Shown here piece by piece: positions 25,443 through 37,427 of a stretch of DNA of 64,000 nt. The stretch is from Adiantum capillus-veneris. Taxonomy: Eukaryota > Streptophyta > Polypodiopsida > Polypodiales > Pteridaceae. Under the pieces are notes generated by a model. The model ran no database searches. It saw only the letters and a program-made list of their open reading frames with translations, and was not told the origin of the DNA. The stretch is taken from positions 48,090,768 through 48,154,767 of the forward strand of contig CM043944.1 of assembly GCA_014529385.2 (NCBI GenBank), given 5' to 3'. Each line of letters opens with the position of its first letter. The stretch's first letter is position 1. The translations under genes were made by a program, and so were the position numbers.

Positions 25443-26591
25443 CGTTGACAAGAGGGTTTGAAAGTGGCCAAACTATGGCAAGAAGCTACAAAAATTTGGG
25501 CAGAAAAACCTTTGTATAGAGAGTACAATCTCAACCAAAATAGACGCAAAAGTGCCAACAATGAAAGTCACAACTCACGAGAAGGAAATCCGGTAGAGTC
25601 TCCTTTGTATGAGGAGTCAAAACTCAACTCAAAATACGCATAAATGTGCCAACTGCACTAACTGAGCATCTGCTACACAAAACCACTGCTGGTACCTCGG
25701 CATCAAAAGCACAAAAATCCATCCAGATACATATCCTATGGGCGAGGGTACCGTAAAGGGGAACTCAAGCTACATGTATCATCGAAGGTGTCTCAACGTT
25801 TGGGCACACCCCGGCTCAAAGAAAACCTCACACTATTGACCCTCCAAAGGCTAATGCAGACACAAATGGACTAGCCACAGTCTCAAAAAGGGATCTTTTG
25901 GTCCGAGTCTTAGAAACGGCCGTGAAAAACTGCCAAAATAGCCAAAAATGGCTCCACACGTAGTACAGTGGGTAGTGTCAGCAACTCAACATACATGTGT
26001 AAAACCACACTCAAACAGGCGCCAAGAACTCTTGTATGCAATAAAAGTGATCCATGCAGGGATATCTACTCTCAAAAGAGCTCAATAGCGCTAGCTGTGC
26101 TCCCAGCAAAATGTATCTATCAACGCATCTGTCTGCAGAGAATCTGTTGTCAAAGTGACTGCCAAATCGCCTGAGAAAGCAATGTGTCTGGTAATCTGGA
26201 GAATCTGTGTGTGAATAGGCTGAAAAACCCCCTGTAACCTGTAACCTGCATGTCGATGTCGCTATGTGCTGATTGTTGCCGCCGGGCAAAAATGTGCTAG
26301 TCGAATAGCCGCCAAAGGTTTCGTAGCCAAAAACCGTGCCGTACAGCGCAATCAGTGTACCTCACCCGTGCCTGTGGCAAGCACAACTGTCGATCTCGGG
26401 AAAAAGTCATCCGCGTGAAACTTGTGTCGGCAAGTCACCGATGTCGAGGCCGGTCTTGCCAATATCGGAGATATTGTGTCGATGTCGGAACGGCTAATCG
26501 TCGATGCCGAAGCCGCCTTCCACCGTCGGATGGGAGTTTCCTGACCCTGAAGACGAAGGCCTTGACTGGCGCTGCCAATGTCGAGTATCCT
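25443..26591. other. C3 5' flank, no clear feature
   Basis: About 1.1 kb upstream of C3 gag. It looks like a retrotransposon leader in composition (short ORFs only, many TGCCAA and CAAAAATGG type words). I found no copia primer site (GCTCTGATACCA on the plus strand) and no LTR end. It stops at a CT microsatellite. Confidence 0.4.
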
Positions 26592-27309
<718 letters not shown>

Positions 27310-27650
27310 GCTTTTCTTGAGTGTCAGGTCAATAAATATGAGCATCTCAATGTTGGGAGACTACTCTATCCTTTAGAGATTCCTCAAGGAAAATGGGAAA
27401 GTATTTCCATGGATTTCATTACCATTTTATCCAAGACTAGTCAAGGTAATGACTAAGTGTAGGTGGTAGTGGATAGGTTAACCAAAATGGAAAAGTTTAT
27501 TGCCACAGAGATAATGGTTAAAACACCAGACTTGGTAGAACTCTTTATTGAACATCACTATAAACTATATGGCATGTCCATAGATATAGTGTTAGATAGA
27601 GATAGAAAGCTCAATACTTATTTTTGGAGAGTTCTTTAAAAAGTGAGATA
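27310..27650 (+). pseudogene. Ty3/gypsy integrase core fragment
   Basis: Reads PLEIPQGKWESISMDFIT followed by VVVDRLTKMEKFI and ELFIEHHYKLYGMSIDIVLDRDRK, the central part of a chromovirus-type integrase with the first catalytic Asp (MDFIT) and the second (DRDRK). A stop near 27457 and another soon after interrupt it. Nothing else of this element is seen nearby. Confidence 0.8.
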
Positions 27651-27782
27651 CTACTCTGAGCATGAGTACAACAAATCATGTGCAGTCTAATGATCAATGT
27701 TAAACCCAAAGTGGAGTAGTTTTATATATTTAATTGAGTGTTTGTAATTTTTTCAGGAGATGGTCAGTAATTGTAGTTGGAA

Positions 27783-27840
27783 AGGATTCATCCACCCTAT
27801 CGTAGATTGATCCTTGCTTGTTAACATGGTATCAGAGCCA
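27783..27840 (+). repeat. LTR end remnant plus initiator tRNA-Met primer site
   Basis: 44 bases (27783-27826) match the end of the LTR at 29310-29754 and end TTAACA. They are followed directly by TGGTATCAGAGCCA (27827-27840), a primer site. The rest of this 5' LTR is not recognisable upstream. Confidence 0.65.
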
Positions 27841-29309
27841 TGGTGTATTAGCTAGGGTTAAGAGTTGTCCATAGAGAGAGAGAGAGAGAGGTGGGAGCTA
27901 TAGCTAAGTTGTCTTCAAAGAGGGCATCGACATTTTAGATTCTAACATGGCTAGATTAGCCCCCTAGGCCATCTTCACGTAAGTAACAAGCAAAGTTGCA
28001 ACAATTGTTCAATGGCCCTCATTGTTTATGCCGTTGCCTTTGGAAACCTATGCCTTGGACAAGCCACAAGGGCCATGCTCTGAACCAACAAGGCATTAAT
28101 TAATGAATTGGACAAGAACATACAACCTTGAATAGAAGAAGTTGCACAGCGTGTGGGAGAAGCATTGCAAGCACAACAAAGTGAAGAACACAAGGCATCG
28201 TGCCGGTTCTTTTTGCAACTGTTTTTGAAGAGTTGAAGAGGGGAACAACAGTAGGGATTTGAGGTTGCATGTGGTAGCTACTACATTTTGTTTGGCAAGA
28301 AGGCAATAGGAATTGCATGCACCTACAGTCACCAATGATTCCTACTATCCACAGGATTGTGGCGGTCATTACTTGCTAACCTACAGGTCTACGAGTACAC
28401 TAGCAACAACTTTTGGGAACCACCACAATGCACAAGCTCTAGTCCATTCACCTACCACCCTTAACTGCAATTTGCGGGCAAGTTGGTCATTGCTTCACAT
28501 TTTTTTGTGTGGCTCTTAGCTTTAAAAAAGGTGTAGACCCTGAAAAAGGTGGAGGTTATTAAACATTATTCTCTTGAAACTTGGCAAAGCGTCAGTTCCC
28601 ACAAGGTGCTGACTTGAAAAAGGATGATTTAATTCTTTATCTTGGCAAGGCACAAAAGCCTAAGAGGGTAAAGTTCTACCACTAAAGTGAATTGATTAAT
28701 GAGGCTAAAGTGAAGCTATTATCTTTGAAACCCACATCCCGTGTATCCATTACTTGCAACGTGTGTGTGAGTCGTAAAAAGGGTTTAGACACTCCCAGTG
28801 TGACTGTGCACTCAATAAGACCACCCACTATTCTTTGTATGCCATATTTAGCTTCAAAAGACTCTCATGTGCACAATTAGACATTGCTCTTGTGACTAGA
28901 TGCTCTAGTAGTAAGACCTGTGTGCTCACAAAAATTCAAGGAAAAATATGGAAAAGAAACTTGATGAAGTGATTGTTACACTTATGGAGTTTGATTCAAA
29001 GCACATGACCAAGCGGAGAAATGAAACTCCAATAGAGCACAAAGAGATCAAGTGCTCTTTAATGAGGGAGGATTCAAAGGAGGAAGAATGAAAAGAGGAA
29101 GAGGTCGAGGCCGAGGTGGAGGTAGTGGAAAGATTATTTGTCATAGACGTGGATAGCCATGACATTTTGCTCAAGGTTTCCCTCAACAGGAGGCAAATTT
29201 CATTGGAACAAGAGAAGAGGAAGAAGAAAACGAGGCACCAATAAGAGAAGAAACTTCTAGGAGTTCTGGAATATATTTAAGAATGTAAACCCCCATGTAT
29301 GTATGCACA
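27841..29309 (+). other. Internal remnant of a small LTR element
   Basis: Between the primer-site remnant and the LTR at 29310. Most of it has no readable ORF. Around 29090-29200 a frame reads a glycine/arginine-rich stretch (GRGRGRGGG) and a broken zinc knuckle (CHRRG, stop, then HFAQGFP), the usual gag C-terminal order, so this is a decayed gag. Confidence 0.5.
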
Positions 29310-29754
29310 TGTCACGACTTGGGCTAATCTAAAGGGATAGGAGATCCCGGCTAGATTATAGAAGTCTGAGGTATCTTTTTTGGGCTACTCATTGTGGAGT
29401 AAAGGGATTAGGAAAGTGCAAAAAGTTGTATCTTTGAGGGGAGGTGCTTAAGTTTATGGTGAGTTTTGTGACGAGTAAAGGAGAGAAAGGGGCATAAACC
29501 GACATGCAATGTACTAGTGTATGGCTTGGTATAAAAGAGCCCCATTTCTAAATGGAAAATCATCCAAGATTATTGAGTACATGAAGTGCAATGATTCCTA
29601 TGAGCGAGATCGATTTTATGAGTCCAAGATAATCTATCTTGGAACCTAATTTTCTTGAATCACACTACTTGTTCACACATCTTTCACACGCATGCATCAT
29701 GGTAGAGTTCAGGATTCATCCACCCTAGCGTAGATTGATCCTTGTTTGTTAATA
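29310..29754 (+). repeat. LTR (about 445 bp) of a decayed element
   Basis: Starts TGTCACGACT and ends TTTGTTAATA, where the partner end reads TTGTTAACA. It contains a TATA box TATAAAAG at 29530-29537. The last 44 bases are shared with 27783-27826. The start is set only by the TG dinucleotide and position. Confidence 0.5.
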
Positions 29755-31540
29755 GAGCTTCTTTCTGGATCTCCCCTGCTCTTCCAATCCTGCTTGGCCC
29801 TGATTTGCTGACGGCCATGGCCTCCCCAAGATGATAGGGTAAGCATTATCACTTGCTTTTATTACAAAAAGGTCAATCAGGCACTCTATGCCCATCACCT
29901 TGACTTTCACATCCTGAGCCATGCCCAAACACCTAGCTTTAGCATGGCTGTCCATCCTCATGTACACATTTGACTTAGCTCCTACCTTGACACCTATCTC
30001 CCTCATGGATGCTTTTGTCATGACACATACCTGTGCTCCACCATCTATATAGGCATGTACATGCATCCTCTTCTCAATGACCACATCCACAAGGGGAAGA
30101 ACATCGGCTATACTTCCCACGCTTAAGAAATATTTTGCACCGCATGCACATTTCCCTTAGCTCTTGGCAATCTTGTGTTGACGCTCGTAGAACACTTCTT
30201 CCTCAGCTTCAGATTCAAAGCCAACAATTTTCTAAAGGTAATGTTAGCCTTTTGACTTTGAACATCACTTACCTAGTCATACTCCGGGTGACCATGCCCT
30301 AGCTGAAAGTTTGCCTGCTTGATCTTATGACACCTCCTTCTCTTGCTAGTCCTTGACTGCTTTGAACTGCCTTCTTATACATTCTCCTTTCCTTTACAAG
30401 CTCTAGTCTCCCGCTCGGCCTCTATTTCCCTTTCATCTCTTGCTCTCTTGTTAGCTAGAACCTCTACATCCTGCTTGCACACCCCGATGATGTTGACTCT
30501 AGGGACTTCACCACCATCTAGCGGAGCTGGCTACACTGGATTCTTGATTGTTTTCTCTCTCTGGACATTAGACTGTCCTTGACCTCTTCCTCAACCAAAC
30601 AGCGAGTACATGTCTCCTCTTTCTCTAGGTGGATGGGGAAATCCGGTGCGTAATGACCGTCTTCTCCACAATTGTAACACTTGACAGGCAATGGCCTTGC
30701 CCTGCCTCTTGCTCCTCTTGGTTGTCCTCTATCCATCACACATAGCCTCAATTCCTACATCTGCTTAAACAAATCCTACAATTTACAAACCCAATTCTAT
30801 GGAACCACTGCTATACCTCAATTCCCATGGTTCTCCTCATGAATAGCATCTTGGGGAATATGAGGTTGGGTAGGAACCACCACTTCGTAGCCCGACACGC
30901 CCTGATCAATCTTCTTTTTAATCTTTCTACTCTTTGCTTCTGCAATCACTACTGTGCCATTATTATTTTTTTGGGTTTTGAAAGTCCACTTGTTCCCTCA
31001 CTTTAGGGTGCAGGCATGCCATGAACTTGTCTAGCTTGAAGTAGTCGACATTAGCCCAATTGCATGGCTGACGCTAATTCTTCCCAACATGCTTCAAAAC
31101 AATCTAAAAGCGAACTAAAATCTTCACTTACATCTTGCTTGAGAGCTTTAATCTTTGCATCCATCTTGATTGCGGATGCCTCCTTGAAAAAATTGTATAG
31201 AAAATGAGCCTCTACAGCTGGCCACGCATGACTTGGCTCACCTTCCAAAGCTTTGTACCATATTTTTCCTTTATCACTCATCACCAACGGAAATGTTTGC
31301 ATCTTGCTGTCCTCATTAGGCATACACTGTGACAGCATCTTGCTGTCCTCATTAGGCATACACTGTGACAGCATATACACTCAAAATCTGCAATCCACTC
31401 ATTCGGATTCTCTTCTCTTATGAAAATTGGCTCATAGCTTTGTGATGCCATGTCCACCAATGCAAAAACCACTGCCTTCTCATCTACCTCAAAGAAAACA
31501 GTGTGATCCTCTGTGCGGACATCAAAAGATGGAGAGGGGG
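29749..31540 (-). pseudogene. Decayed Ty3/gypsy gag-protease
   Basis: Minus-strand pieces in the order expected for gag-protease: a gag core near 31051-31490 (KGKIWYKALEG, then a helical stretch), a zinc knuckle near 30690-30650 (CYNCGEDGHYAPDF, last Cys lost), and a retropepsin at 29749-30120 (AYIDGGAQVCVMT, with DSG changed to DGG, and YPIILGRPW). Several frameshifts separate them. A 36-bp direct tandem duplication (31300-31335 and 31336-31371) lies in the gag part. The upstream end is within about 200 bases of the C4 insertion. Confidence 0.7.
31300..31371. repeat. 36-bp tandem duplication
   Basis: Two abutting identical 36-base units (31300-31335 and 31336-31371), starting CATCTTGCTG. 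It keeps the frame of the surrounding gag relic (12 codons). Confidence 0.9.
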
Positions 31541-31681
31541 AATGGGGAACACACCTAGCACACACAAAAAAATGCCTCTCTAGAGCTTAGGGTATTCACA
31601 TCACCCCTGTCCTCTCAGAAACACCTTCAAAAGATACAACACACACTAGCATACCACTGCGGTACACCTCTCAGTGCACAC

Positions 31682-32354
31682 TGTTAAGTATGGAGCTTGA
31701 TTTACCCTTGTAATTTTTTGTGGTAAAAGCGCACATTTGTAAGGCCCCCATTATGAGGAGAAGCCATCGTGCGTGAAGGAAAATCACTCGCAGGAAACCA
31801 AAATTTTCATGGCCAAAAATCAGCGGCAACTTTAGCGGCCTCGGGGGCGGAAGCCCCCAAGACTTTTTTTTCCCTCACCGGAATATTCCTTTTCGCCGGA
31901 ATATTATGGCCGGACGCGATCGGAAAGTGGTCGGAAAACAACCGTCGATTGGCCAGTGGCCGGTGGTCGGAAGTCAATGGCCAGTGGCCGGTGGCCGAAT
32001 TCAATGGCCGGTGGTCGAATTCAAAAGTGGACTTGTGTTCTCAAGGACGGCCACACATGGGCGGATTGGAGGGTCCGATTTGGACTTATCTACACAAGGG
32101 CGGCTACACATAGTTGCCTCTCATGAGAGAGGGCAGCCCTTTTGGCCTATAAAAGGAGGCCATTTCTACACACATTTCATAGTGTGAAGTTGATGCAACA
32201 AGGTGAGGGTGAGGTGGTGAGAGTGAAGCAAGGCGGGAGCTCCATTAAGGGTATAATCCCTTTGTAAACTACTTCTTGTTTTGAAGTACTAAAGCCATTG
32301 AGTGGCTGCTTTCCCATGGACGTAGCCCACATTGGGTGAACCACGTATATCGTG

Positions 32355-32418
<64 letters not shown>

Positions 32419-32514
32419 ACTCTATAATCTCTTGTGTGTGAAATCTATCTCTTTCCATTAAGTAATCTACTCAAATATCTATTTAGCCACATTGGGTGAA
32501 CCACGTATATCGTG

Positions 32515-32586
<72 letters not shown>

Positions 32587-32674
32587 ACTCTATAATCTCT
32601 TGTGTGTGAAATCTATCTCTTTCCATTAAGTAATCTACTCAAATATCTATTTAGCTACATCTTATTTCCTAACA
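31682..32674 (+). repeat. C4 5' LTR (993 bp)
   Basis: TGTTAAGTAT ... TTTCCTAACA. It differs from the 3' LTR mainly by a tandem duplication of about 160 bp (32327-32486 repeated at 32487-32650), each unit holding its own CT run (32359-32415 and 32519-32582). TATA box TATAAAAG at 32148-32155. Part of the LTR is rich in GGCCGG-type words. Confidence 0.93.
32148..32155 (+). promoter_or_regulatory. TATA box of C4 5' LTR
   Basis: TATAAAAG in the context GGCCTATAAAAGGAGGCC. The same site in the 3' LTR is 37084-37091. Transcription would start about 30 bases downstream. Confidence 0.65.
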
Positions 32675-32676
32675 AC

Positions 32677-32688
32677 TGGTATCAGAGC
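32677..32688 (+). promoter_or_regulatory. C4 primer binding site (initiator tRNA-Met)
   Basis: TGGTATCAGAGC, two bases after the 5' LTR end AACA. Confidence 0.92.
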
Positions 32689-32747
32689 AAGGTTTGCTCG
32701 TAGCTAAGTTATCTCAAGGAAAGGATTCCTTGAATTGAGTGGGAGTT

Positions 32748-35700
32748 ATGGCGGAGGAAGGGAAGCTCAAGATTGAGAAGTTCAACGGCAAAAACTACCA
32801 ACATTAGAAGATGCAGATTGAAGACTATCTCTACCAGAAGGACCTCTATTTGCCACTAGGTGGTGGTCTTGCAAAGAAGCCCGCAACGATGGCAGATGAA
32901 GCATGGATTGTCATTGATCGAAAGGCATTGGGAACAATCCGGTTAAGCTTGGCGTCGACGGTGTCCTTCAATGTTTCGGAGATGAAGACCACGGAGGACT
33001 TGATGAAGTCACTTGACGACTTCTACGAGAAACCATCGGCATCCAATAAGGTATTTCTTATGAAGTGCTTGTTCAATCTAAAGATGGCAGAGAATGGTTC
33101 AGTTGCAGAACACCTAAATGACTTTAACACAAACATAAGTCAACTTCGATCGGTGAAAATCAATTTTGATGACGAAGTGCGAGCTCTCCTTATACTATCA
33201 TCTCTTACCGGATAGTTGGGACAGCCTTGTGATGGTTGTAAGTAATTCTATTTCTGGCACAAATACTCTTAAGTTTGATGATGTTGTGGGTGTTCTCCTA
33301 AGCAAGGAAATACGAAGGAGAAGCACAGGAGAATCATCAAGTGCTGCACTGTCAGTGGAAACAAGAGGAAGGCCTAAGGAGAGGTTCAAAAACCAAAAGG
33401 GTCGTGATCGCTCAAGGCGGAGCAAGTCACGCACAAAGTCAGTTCTTGAATGTTGGAACTGGGGCAAGAAGGGCCACGTCAAGAAGGATTGTTGGTCCAA
33501 GAAGAAGAAGGAGACAGAGTCTCAAGACAACAAGCCAACATCGGAGGCCAATGTGGCAGGTAAAGTAGAGCAAGATGCTCTAATTCTCTCATTAGACAAT
33601 GTGTCTAATTCCTGGATAGTAGATTCCGGGGCTTCATTCCATGCGACACCACACAAGCAACATTTCCAAGACTACACCAAAGGTAATTTTGGGTATGTAT
33701 ACTTGGGAGATGAAGAAGCTTGTGAGATTGTCATCAAAGGTACAGTTTCTATCAAAACTGCTAACAGAAATGAATGGAAGCTTAAAGATGTTAGGCATGC
33801 TCCTTCTCTTCGGAAAAATTTGATCTCTACAGGACAATTGGACGATGAAGGTCACAACATTGCATTCGGAAACAAACGGTGGAAGATCTCAAAGGGGTCT
33901 TTGGTGGTTTCCAAGGGAGAAAAGGTCGGTACACTTTACTTGTGTACTGTTAGCACGCAACCTTCAGCATGTGCAGCAACTACAGAACTTGACAATGCGG
34001 TGTGGCACTACCGGCTTGGGCATATGAGTGCCAAAGGAATGCAAATCCTTCAAACAAAGAAGCTTCTACCAGGTTTGAAACAAGTGGACTTAGAGTTCTG
34101 TGAAGATTGTGTTTATGGTAAACAAAAGAGGGTAAAATTTCAAAAATCAGGAAAAGAAAGAAAAAATAAAAAAACTTGAGTTGGTTCATTCTAATGTTTG
34201 GGGTCCTGCAAGTACACCATCACTTGGTGGTTCATTGTACTATGCAACATTCATAGACGATGCGACTAGAAAAACATGGGTTTATGTCATGAAGAATAAA
34301 TCCGATGTATTTTCCATATTTCAAAGGTGGAAAGCCTTTGTGGAGAATGAAACAGGTACCAAGGTTAAATGCCTCAGATCCGACAATGGAGGCGAATATT
34401 GCAGCCAAGCTTTTGAAAGCTTTTGTGCTAGCAATGGCATTCGGAGACAAAGGACAACCCCAAGGACACCTCAACAAAATGGGATTTCAGAAAGGATGAA
34501 CATGACAATCATGGAGCGAGCACGAAGCATGCGGCTACATGCAGGCCTACCGCTTGAGCTTTGGGCAGAAGCTGTAAGTACGTCTCTGTACTTAATCAAT
34601 CGGTCACCCTCAACGGCATTGGATGGGGGAGTTCCAGAAGAGGCATGGACAGGTAAACCGGTGAATTATGCATTTCTCAAAGTGTTTGGGTGTGAGGCTT
34701 TCATGCACATAGATAGAAGCCTAAGATCAAAGCTACATGCAAAGTCCAAAAAGTGTTTCTTCATTGGCTATGGAGAAGGTGACTTTGGGTATCGCCTATG
34801 GAATCTTGAAGATGGTAAAATCTTAAGGAGTAGGGATGTAATTTTTAACGAACAAAATATGTACAAAGATTACTTGGAAAGAAAACAAACAAAAGAAACA
34901 GGTGATGAGTACATGGAGCTTGAGGACGGTGAAGACTCAAGGACTGCAAACGGTGACAATGTGCAACAACGTCAACCAAATGAGGAGCCTCAACCTATTC
35001 CCCGAAGATCTACAAGAGCAAGTAGACCTCCAAAAAGGTTTGTTCCTTCCTTCAACCATCTCTTGATCTCAGATTCTGGAGAGCCAGAATCATACGAAGA
35101 AGCTATGCAACATTAATCCAAAGAAGAATGGACGAAGAGCATGCAAGTGGAGATGGACTCACTACATCGCAACCAAATATGGGAGTTGGTTGAGTTGCCT
35201 AAAGGTAAGTGGGCACTTCAAAACAAATGGGTGTACAAGCTGAAGGAAGAAGAAGGTGGGAAGAAAAGGTACAAGTCTAGGCTTGTGGTAAAAGGGTATT
35301 CTCAAAAGAAACGTATTCACTTCAATGAAATATTTTCTCCTGTTGTAAAAATGAACTCAATTAAGCTTGTCTTAAGCCTTGTGGCTGCTCATGATCTAAA
35401 TCTCGAGCAAATGGATGTAAATACGGCATTCCCTCATGGTGACTTAGAGGAGGAAATCTACATGCTTCGACCAAAGGGGTATGAAGTAAAAGGTAAGGAG
35501 AAAATGGTACTTGAAGTTTGATCGATGGATGTTGGATCATGGATTAACAAGATGCAACTCGGATCACTGCGTCTACACAAAGAATTTGGGAGATGGGAAA
35601 TTCATCATCCTAATGTTGTATGTTGATGACATGTTGATTGCAAGTGCTAACATGCAGGACATCAAAGACCTAAAAGAGAAGCTGTCTAAATCTTTTTCAA

Positions 35701-36581
35701 TGAAAGATTTAGGTGCTGCAAAGAGGATACTTGGTATGAAAATATCAAGGGACAGGACGAAGAAGACAATAAAGCTATCTCAAGAAGATTACATCAAGAA
35801 GGTACTAGAAAGGTTTGCAATGCAAAATGCAAAACCAATTTCTACACCTTTGGCTGGTCATTTTAAACTAACGAAGGATATGTGTCCAAAGAGACAAGAG
35901 GAGATAGCCTATATGTCTAAAGTTCCATATGCTGCAGCGCTAGGTTCTCTAATGTATGCTATGGTCTGGACAAGGCCAGACATTGCACATGCAGTGGGAG
36001 TTGTGAGTAGGTTCATGGAAAACCCAGGTAAAGAGAATTGGCAAGCTGTGAAGTGGATACTTAGGTATCTAAAAGGGACAACAACAAATGCTTTGTATTT
36101 TGGAGGAACTCATATTTTTCTAGAAGGGTATGCTGATGCAGATATGGCAGGTGACAAAGATACTCGAAGGAGCACTACTGGCTATGTGTTCACGGTTGGA
36201 GGCACAACAGTAAGCTGGGCTTCAAAGCTGCAGAAAGTGGTTTCACTTTCTACCACGAAAGCAGAGTATGTAGCAATGACGAAGGCAAGCAAAGAAATTT
36301 TGCGGCTTCACAGATTCTTAGAAGAGCTTGGATTCAAACAAGACAATTGTGTCTTGTACAGTGATAGCCAAAGCGCTATCCATCTTGCGAAGAACTCAGC
36401 CTTTCATTCAAGGACAAAGCACATTGAGGTGAGATATCACTTCATACGCACTCTTTTGGAAGAGGGACAGCTAAAGCTAGGAAAGGTGCATACAAGTGAA
36501 AATCCTGCAGACATATTTACAAAGGTGGTCAACAAGGAGAAGTTGAGCTTTTGCTCATCTTCAATCGGCATTCAAGGATAA
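32748..36581 (+). pseudogene. C4 gag-pol polyprotein, inactivated
   Basis: Begins at the ATG 32748 (MAEEGKLKIEKFNGKNY). Order: UBN2 gag; zinc knuckle near 33450 (CWNWGKKGHVKKDC, second Cys lost); protease VDSGASFHATP near 33620; pre-integrase YRLGH; integrase core from 34181 with RSDNGGEY and GISERMN, but the first Asp is Asn (HSNVWGP); RT with QMDVNTAF and YVDDMLIA; RNase H with YADADMAGD, SDSQSAIHLAKN and KHIEVRYHF; stop at 36579-36581. Lesions: TAG at 32805-32807, a frameshift near 33205, a frameshift in an A run near 34170, TAA near 35114, and a deletion near 35510 that removes the RT block between HGDLEEEIYM and the FDRWM segment. Frames after 34181 are otherwise well kept. Confidence 0.93.
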
Positions 36582-36630
36582 GAAGCCAGAATGGAAAGCA
36601 ATCATAGGTTTGGTTTGGAGATCAGTCTCT

Positions 36631-36641
36631 AAGTGGGAGAT
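36631..36641 (+). promoter_or_regulatory. C4 polypurine tract
   Basis: AAGTGGGAGAT directly before the 3' LTR, the start site for plus-strand DNA synthesis. Confidence 0.8.
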
Positions 36642-37273
36642 TGTTAAGTATGGAGCCTGATTTACCCTTGTAATTTTCTGTGGTAAAAGCGCACATTTGT
36701 AAGGCCCCCATTATGAGGAGAAGCCATCGTGCGTGAAGGAAAATCACTCGCCGAAAACCAAAATTTTCATGGCCAAAAATCAGGGGCAACTTTAGGGGCC
36801 TCGGGGGCGGAAGCCCCCAAGACTTTTTTTTCCCTCGCCGGAATATTCCTTTTCGCCTGAATATTATGGCCGGACGGCGGCCGGAAAGTGGTCGAAAAAC
36901 AACCGTCGGTTGGCCGGTGGGGCCGGTAGTCAATGGCCGGTGGCCGGTGGCCGAATTCAAAAGCGGACTTGTCTTCTCAAGGACAGCCACACATGGGCGG
37001 ATTGGAGGGTCCGATTTGGACTTATCTACACAAGGGCGGCTACACATGGCTACCTCTCAAGAGAGAGGGCAGCCCTTTTGGCCTATAAAAGGAGGCCATA
37101 GTGTGAAGTTGATGCAACAAGGTGAGGGTGAGGTGGTGAGAGTGAAGCAAGGCGGGAGCTCCATTAAGGGTATAATCCCTTTGTAAACTACTTCTTGTTT
37201 TGAAGTACTAAAGCCATTGAGTGGCTGCTTTCCCGTGGACGTAGCCCACATTGGGTGAACCAGGTATATCGTG

Positions 37274-37339
<66 letters not shown>

Positions 37340-37427
37340 ACTCTATAATCTCTTGTGTGTGAAATCTATCTCTCTCCATTAAGTAATCTACTCAAATATC
37401 TATTTAGCTACATCTTATTTCCTAACA
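36642..37427 (+). repeat. C4 3' LTR (786 bp)
   Basis: TGTTAAGTAT ... TTTCCTAACA, with a single CT run (about 37279-37336) and TATA box TATAAAAG at 37084-37091. It lacks the duplication seen in the 5' LTR. Confidence 0.93.

Larger units (their letters stand above)
31682..37427 (+). mobile_element. C4, complete Ty1/copia element
   Basis: Two LTRs (31682-32674 and 36642-37427), a primer site, one polyprotein region, a polypurine tract, and a perfect 5-bp target duplication CACAC at 31677-31681 and 37428-37432. All copia domains are present, but the element cannot move by itself (see the polyprotein entry). Confidence 0.95.
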
